A stretch of DNA of 8,799 bases from Lentisphaeria bacterium (GTDB taxonomy: Bacteria > Verrucomicrobiota > Lentisphaeria > JABSQK01 > UBA12247): assembly GCA_003477185.1 (NCBI GenBank), contig DMTJ01000469.1, forward strand, positions 1 through 8,799, read 5' to 3'. The translations under genes and the position numbers were made by a program. Under the pieces are notes generated by a model. The model had not been told where the DNA came from and made no database searches. It saw only the letters and a list, made by a program, of their open reading frames with translations. Positions 5,127 through 8,799 of this stretch are shown here, piece by piece. The number at the start of each line of letters is the position of its first letter. Position 1 is the stretch's first letter.

Positions 5127-6347
5127 ATGACCTTCATTCACGCCCTCGCTGCCATTACGGCCAGCGGTCCCATGTCATCTCGGGCATTCCTGCCCCTTTT
5201 CTTGGTTTGTTTACTCGGGGCGAGCCCAGAGGCTGCTGAGGATTTGACCAATGCGGCCATCACTTTCCCCTCCTATCTGGAGTGGCTGACAAGCCGCGAG
5301 GCGCTCGTGGTGCTAGGGGCGCTGGCACTCGCTGAGTGTTTCGCCGAGAAGAACCCGGAACTCCAGGAGCTGTTGAGTACCGTCTCGGGAACGGTTAAAA
5401 TGGCCGCGGCTGCGATTGTATCGATGGCGATTTTGCCGCCTGATGCAGCGAGCAACCCGCACGTGCAGCAGGCGAGCATAGGAACGGCCATGACCATGGG
5501 CGGTGCGGTTACTGCAACTTGGTACTTGAATGGGCTGCGCAATCGATTCTTCCTATGGCTGCGGGACATGGACCCTGACGACAGCACCGGAGTCCGGAGC
5601 TTCTTCAGCTGGCTTGAGGAGGGCTGGGGGGCAATCGGGATTCTAATTCTGGTGTTCTTGCCGATTCTCTCGATTATCATCGGTGCGGTGACGCTGGTGG
5701 TGGTCTGGCTGGTGCGGTCGGCCACGCGGAGGATTGAGGAGCGGGACACGGTGCCGTGTCCGCATTGCGCGGAGAGTGTGATGACGATTGCCAGCCACTG
5801 CGGTTCCTGCAAACAGGATATACCGCTTCAGAAGCTGGCCAACTGGGGCTGGCTCGCGGACAGCACGCAGAATGAACGAGAGCACAGAGTCCGCCTGGTC
5901 GCCGAGCATCGCTGCCCAAAGTGTGCGACGCGCATCCGACCGCGCAGCTTTTTGAAGGAGGGCTGCGAGAGCTGCGGATTTACGTTCGAACCGAACGATC
6001 CTTGGTTCGATGAGTACCGGGATAAGATTTTCAGCCGGGCGAGCCGGCTGTGGGTGCCGATCACTTTGATCTCGCTGGTGCCGGGCGCTGGGTTCGCTAT
6101 CAGCCTGGTCGCGATCAAACTGTCACTGGTCGCACCGCTGTCGATCTTCCTCCATGTCGGGCAGAAGTTCAGCCTGCGCTGGGGCATGCGGATTGCCGCA
6201 CTTTTGCTGCTGCTGCTGGGCTGCGTCCCCATCTTTTCGATGGCAGCTGCACCGCTATTGCTGATGCTTCACTTGCGTGTCTATGGGAATGCCGCGCAGA
6301 AGAATGTTGATCCTGGCTTGCCGGCTGTTGCACCGGCGGAAAGCTGA
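5127..6347 (+). CDS. DUF4126-type membrane protein with two internal zinc ribbons
   Basis: This encodes 406 residues from ATG 5127, which has ACGGAG upstream. An in-frame upstream extension to 5037 lacks an RBS and runs into the divergent ctaA start. Residues 1-200 resemble DUF4126 membrane proteins: ALAAITASGPMSSRAFLPLF, then an EWLTSREALVVLGALALAE segment, AGA-like helices near 85-105 and a strong membrane segment at 168-197. Two zinc ribbons follow: Cys211, Cys214, Cys225, Cys228 and Cys263, Cys266, Cys280, Cys283. Two or three further hydrophobic segments (309-335, 336-345, 355-384) end the protein. DUF4126 proteins are usually about 190 residues, so this is an enlarged fusion. Function is unknown. 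The zinc ribbons probably face the cytoplasm and could bind protein or nucleic acid. The gene is five bases from the acyltransferase gene, which suggests an operon and perhaps a role in the cell envelope. Confidence 0.8.
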   Translation: MTFIHALAAITASGPMSSRAFLPLFLVCLLGASPEAAEDLTNAAITFPSYLEWLTSREALVVLGALALAECFAEKNPELQELLSTVSGTVKMAAAAIVSMAILPPDAASNPHVQQASIGTAMTMGGAVTATWYLNGLRNRFFLWLRDMDPDDSTGVRSFFSWLEEGWGAIGILILVFLPILSIIIGAVTLVVVWLVRSATRRIEERDTVPCPHCAESVMTIASHCGSCKQDIPLQKLANWGWLADSTQNEREHRVRLVAEHRCPKCATRIRPRSFLKEGCESCGFTFEPNDPWFDEYRDKIFSRASRLWVPITLISLVPGAGFAISLVAIKLSLVAPLSIFLHVGQKFSLRWGMRIAALLLLLLGCVPIFSMAAAPLLLMLHLRVYGNAAQKNVDPGLPAVAPAES

Positions 6348-6352
6348 GCTGG

Positions 6353-7147
6353 GTGGCGGGACCTAAGGCACTTGCATCGGCACTGAAGCAGGGTGCGGAT
6401 TACGTGACTGATTCACGAGGGAAGGTACCTCTCTGTACCGCCTTTCGATTCTATGCTGGGGTCGGCTATCACGTCATGACCGCCCGCCTGCGGGTTCTCC
6501 GTGGGCTTCCGGATGCCGCTGTGATGGAACCCGGCTACCGCATTGCCTGTTGCGCAGAGAAAGCTGGGAGTGAGCTAGATATCTCCGGGCTGCGCCACCT
6601 GCAAGGACTCGAGCAGCCTGCTGTGATCATCGCCAATCACATGAGTACGTTTGAAACTCTGATTTTGCCGGTGATCGCCGGTGGTCGGCGCCCGCTCAGT
6701 TTTGTCTTGAAAGAAAGCCTGCCCAAGTACCCTATTTTCGGGCCGGTTGTTTTAGCTGGCAGGCCGATTGTGGTCGGTCGCACCAATCCGCGCGAGGACC
6801 TTAGAGTGGTACTGCACGAGGGAATGGCGCGGCTGGAAGCTGGCCGGAACGTGGTGGTGTTTCCGCAAGGACACAGGCGCCCCGGATTCGAAGCGGAGAA
6901 CTTTAATTCAATGGGGATTAAGCTGGCGAAGAGGGCCGGTGTCCTAGTGGTGCCGTTGGCCCTGATGACTGACTTTTGGAGCGAAGGGCGGCGCGTCAAG
7001 GATGTTGGCCCTATCTATCCGGATCGGCCGGTTCGTTTTGCCTTTGGCAAGCCGCTGGAGGTGGTTGGCAACGGGAAGGAGCAGCACGCACAGTGTGTGG
7101 ACTTTATCGCCGAGACATTGAAAGGCTGGGGAATCGAGACGAGGTAA
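6353..7147 (+). CDS. plsC: PlsC-family 1-acyl-glycerol-3-phosphate acyltransferase with divergent motifs
   Basis: This encodes 264 residues from GTG 6353, five bases after the previous stop. A weak GGCGGA lies about 12 bases upstream, so the exact start is uncertain; the next in-frame Met is residue 42 (base 6476). The four acyltransferase blocks are in order: NHMSTFETL (95-103), GRPIVVGR (136-143), FPQGHRR (170-176) and VPLAL (200-204). Family members move an acyl chain to lysophosphatidate at the inner membrane to make phosphatidate. Block I is His-x4-Glu rather than His-x4-Asp, and block III has Gln-Gly-His where Glu-Gly-Thr is usual. The fold assignment is safe, but substrate and even activity are less certain. 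It could instead acylate another lysophospholipid, an ornithine lipid or a hydroxylated membrane lipid. It shares an apparent operon with the DUF4126 gene and arsC. Confidence 0.8.
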   Translation: MAGPKALASALKQGADYVTDSRGKVPLCTAFRFYAGVGYHVMTARLRVLRGLPDAAVMEPGYRIACCAEKAGSELDISGLRHLQGLEQPAVIIANHMSTFETLILPVIAGGRRPLSFVLKESLPKYPIFGPVVLAGRPIVVGRTNPREDLRVVLHEGMARLEAGRNVVVFPQGHRRPGFEAENFNSMGIKLAKRAGVLVVPLALMTDFWSEGRRVKDVGPIYPDRPVRFAFGKPLEVVGNGKEQHAQCVDFIAETLKGWGIETR

Positions 7148-7151
7148 CTGG

Positions 7152-7592
7152 ATGATCAAGAAGCCTGTCGTCCTGTTTCTGTGTACTGGCAATTCATGCC
7201 GCAGCCAAATGGCCGAAGGCTGGCTTCGGACCCTGCATGGCGGTCTCGTGGAGGCGCGTTCTGCGGGAATCGTGGCACATGGTCTCAATCCCTATGCGGT
7301 GCAGGTAATGGCCGACGCTGGCGTAGACATCACCGGTCAAGCTTCTGAGTGTCTTGATGCGCACAATCTAGACGAGATTGAACTTGTCGTCTCAGTGTGT
7401 GGGAACGCCCGCGAATCGTGCCCAGTGCTGCCTCGGGAAGTTCTTACCTTGCATGTTCCGTTCGACGATCCGCCGGCACTGGCTCGCGAGGCTGCCGACG
7501 ATGAGGCGGCGCTGGCGTGTTACCGTCGCGTGCGGGATGAGATCAGGAAGTTTGTGGCCATGACGGACTTTGCCAGAGTATGTGCAGGATGA
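7152..7592 (+). CDS. arsC: Arsenate reductase, thioredoxin-coupled (low-molecular-weight phosphatase fold)
   Basis: This encodes 146 residues from ATG 7152, with GAGG (7141-7144) overlapping the end of the acyltransferase gene. The P-loop CTGNSCRSQMAEGW (11-24) contains the nucleophile Cys11 and Arg17. Cys83 and Cys90 in VVSVCGNARESCP form the relay pair found in the S. aureus pI258-type enzyme, and PFDDP (103-107) supplies the general acid Asp. All three redox cysteines are thus present, which separates it from plain tyrosine phosphatases. The enzyme reduces arsenate to arsenite through an internal disulfide relay reset by thioredoxin. It is slightly longer than the pI258 enzyme (131). No arsenite pump or ArsR lies in the window, so export must be encoded elsewhere, or this copy may have another phosphatase-like role. 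Four bases separate it from the acyltransferase gene. Confidence 0.9.
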   Translation: MIKKPVVLFLCTGNSCRSQMAEGWLRTLHGGLVEARSAGIVAHGLNPYAVQVMADAGVDITGQASECLDAHNLDEIELVVSVCGNARESCPVLPREVLTLHVPFDDPPALAREAADDEAALACYRRVRDEIRKFVAMTDFARVCAG

Positions 7593-7616
7593 CGCGTTGC
7601 GCAGGGGATTGCAGGC

Positions 7617-7641
7617 GATCATTCACTGTTACTGATTGATC
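7617..7641 (+). terminator. Small hairpin after arsC, weak terminator or operator
   Basis: GATCATTCA (7617-7625) and TGATTGATC (7633-7641) pair at eight of nine positions (one T-T mismatch) over a seven-base loop, followed by TTTGCTATCTT. It could end the arsC operon or be a repressor site before the ABC permease gene. The T-run is short and the stem AT-rich, so the terminator call is weak. Confidence 0.3.
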
Positions 7642-7692
7642 TTTGCTATCTTATTGGTAGCGTCCCGCTGTCACGGAAGTTTCTGAGGTTCT

Positions 7693-8799
7693 ATGCGCAA
7701 CGTCTTTACTTTTGCTCGCTTAACACTGAAGCTGCTGGTGCGCAACCGCGCCGTCCATGCGGTGTTGGCGCTGGTATTGGTGGTTTCTGCAGGCGTGTTT
7801 TGGAATGCGCGCGCGGATGGACAGTTGATCAATGAACTCCCGGTTCGCATCCAATACAGCCTTGGGATTACCTATGCGCTGATGACGTTAGTCATGATGG
7901 CGCTCGCCTGTTTTGCGGTGCGCTCGCAGCTGGATCAAAAGCAGATCCATACGGCGACCTCCCGGCCGATTAGCAGGCTGCAGATCTACTTGTGCCAGTG
8001 GCTGGGGGTACTCCTGCTGGCGATCGTGGCCGAGGGCGTGATGCTGGCTGGACTGTTGACGCTGACCTGGCACCATGCCGGCTCCTATGACGAGGAGGCG
8101 CGCAACGCGGCTTGGCAGGAGTTCGGCGTCGTTCGGTACGAGGCCCACCCACAGCAACGCGACCTGGGCGACTTGGTCGATGAGGAGATTGTGCGCCTGC
8201 GGGAGATTGGCACGCTGGAGGGCCAGGTTACGGCTGACTTTCGCGCAACGCTAGCCAGCAACGTGCGCAGCACACAGCAGCTCTGCCTTCCGAACGCCAA
8301 GCGGACCTGGCGCTTCGCGCTGCCAAAGGAGCCCAGCGAGGGAGAGACGGTCGAGCTGAGATTCAAATACTACGCTGGCGGCAGGCCAGAGTCGCTGCCG
8401 CTTACCTGGGATATCGCCGCCCAAGATTCGCAGCAGGGGTATACCGTTAAAGTGGAACGATCTGCGAGTCGCCGACACACCCTCAAGATCCCGATGGCAG
8501 AATTTCCCAAGTCTCGCAGCATTGCGGTGACGCTGACCAATCATAGCGACCGCGAGATCATCCTGGGCCGCACCAGCGGCGTGCGTATTCGCTATATAGA
8601 CGGCGGGTGGCTTTCAAACATGCTGCGCGGCGCGGGCCTCCATGTGCTACATCTCGGCACGGTTTGCGCGGTTGGCATGATGGCGGGGATCGCATTCACC
8701 TTCCCCGTTGCCGTCTTCGTTTCGCTGGCTTTGTTTCTGTCCTCCATGGCCGGCCAGTTCTTCAGCGGCATAGCCCGAGAACTTCTCTCGCATGATGGA
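7693..8799 (+). CDS. ABC-2-type transporter permease, 3' end cut by window edge
   Basis: The reading frame is open from ATG 7693 to the last base (369 codons). GAGG lies four bases before the start. Hydrophobic segments are at about 22-37, 57-77 and 101-125. Residues 128-310 form a soluble, probably periplasmic, domain of about 180 residues, and hydrophobic segments resume at 316-336 and 337-358. The stretch KQIHTATSRPISRLQIYLCQ (83-102) is typical of ABC-2 permeases, which carry a cytoplasmic 'lsxPisR' element between helices 2 and 3. The frame reads RELLSHDG at the edge, so more helices or a stop lie beyond. Such permeases pair with an ATP-binding protein, often the adjacent gene, which is not seen here and may follow. 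The substrate cannot be told. A single large periplasmic insert between helices 3 and 4 is the main feature. Confidence 0.78.
   Translation, partial: MRNVFTFARLTLKLLVRNRAVHAVLALVLVVSAGVFWNARADGQLINELPVRIQYSLGITYALMTLVMMALACFAVRSQLDQKQIHTATSRPISRLQIYLCQWLGVLLLAIVAEGVMLAGLLTLTWHHAGSYDEEARNAAWQEFGVVRYEAHPQQRDLGDLVDEEIVRLREIGTLEGQVTADFRATLASNVRSTQQLCLPNAKRTWRFALPKEPSEGETVELRFKYYAGGRPESLPLTWDIAAQDSQQGYTVKVERSASRRHTLKIPMAEFPKSRSIAVTLTNHSDREIILGRTSGVRIRYIDGGWLSNMLRGAGLHVLHLGTVCAVGMMAGIAFTFPVAVFVSLALFLSSMAGQFFSGIARELLSHDG

Noticed and set aside
5273..5812. Minus-strand ORF of 179 codons
   Set aside because: It is the shadow of the DUF4126/zinc-ribbon gene, whose cysteine motifs and membrane segments show that the plus frame is real.
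6427..6441. GGTAC/GTACC inverted repeat near the start of the acyltransferase gene
   Set aside because: It is a five-base stem inside coding sequence with no T-run. Such repeats are expected by chance.

Overview
The window is 8.8 kb of gene-dense bacterial chromosome, moderately high in GC, with no mobile element, RNA gene or CRISPR array that I can see. Seven complete or nearly complete genes and two edge-truncated genes fill it, and no gene-free stretch exceeds about 165 bases. The organism is probably a Gram-negative heterotroph with an aerobic respiratory chain (it has a heme A synthase). The style of the CtaA, DUF4126, PlsC-like and ABC-2 permease proteins reminds me of Verrucomicrobiota or a related group. 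That is an impression from sequence style, not a search result.

Left half, minus strand (1-4012): a compact four-gene membrane-stress cassette reading right to left. It holds a PspA/IM30-like protein (3278-3955), a second and different PspA/IM30-like protein (2676-3275), a YqiJ-like membrane protein with a C-terminal OB-fold-type domain (1880-2572), and a YqiK-type flotillin (1869 to beyond the left edge). A textbook sigma-54 promoter (TGGCACG-N4-TTGCT, 4012-3997) lies about 40 bases before the first start codon. Inverted repeats about 113 bases upstream of the predicted transcription start sit where an enhancer-binding activator would dock. The natural reading is that a PspF-type activator, encoded elsewhere, switches on a coat of PspA-like proteins together with a flotillin scaffold when the membrane is damaged.

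Centre: ctaA (heme A synthase, minus, 4118-5038) lies upstream of that promoter. It is divergent from a plus-strand gene (5127-6347) for a DUF4126-type membrane protein that carries two four-cysteine zinc ribbons in its middle.

Right half, plus strand: the DUF4126/zinc-ribbon gene, a PlsC-family acyltransferase with divergent catalytic motifs (6353-7147) and a thioredoxin-coupled-type arsenate reductase (7152-7592) are only 4-5 bases apart and look like one operon. After a 100-base gap with a small hairpin, an ABC-2-type permease gene starts at 7693 and runs off the right edge.

The most interesting unit is the sigma-54-controlled PspA-PspA-YqiJ-flotillin cassette. Its parts are known families, but the combination, the perfect promoter and the Asp-Gly tetrapeptide repeat in the YqiJ-like protein deserve attention.
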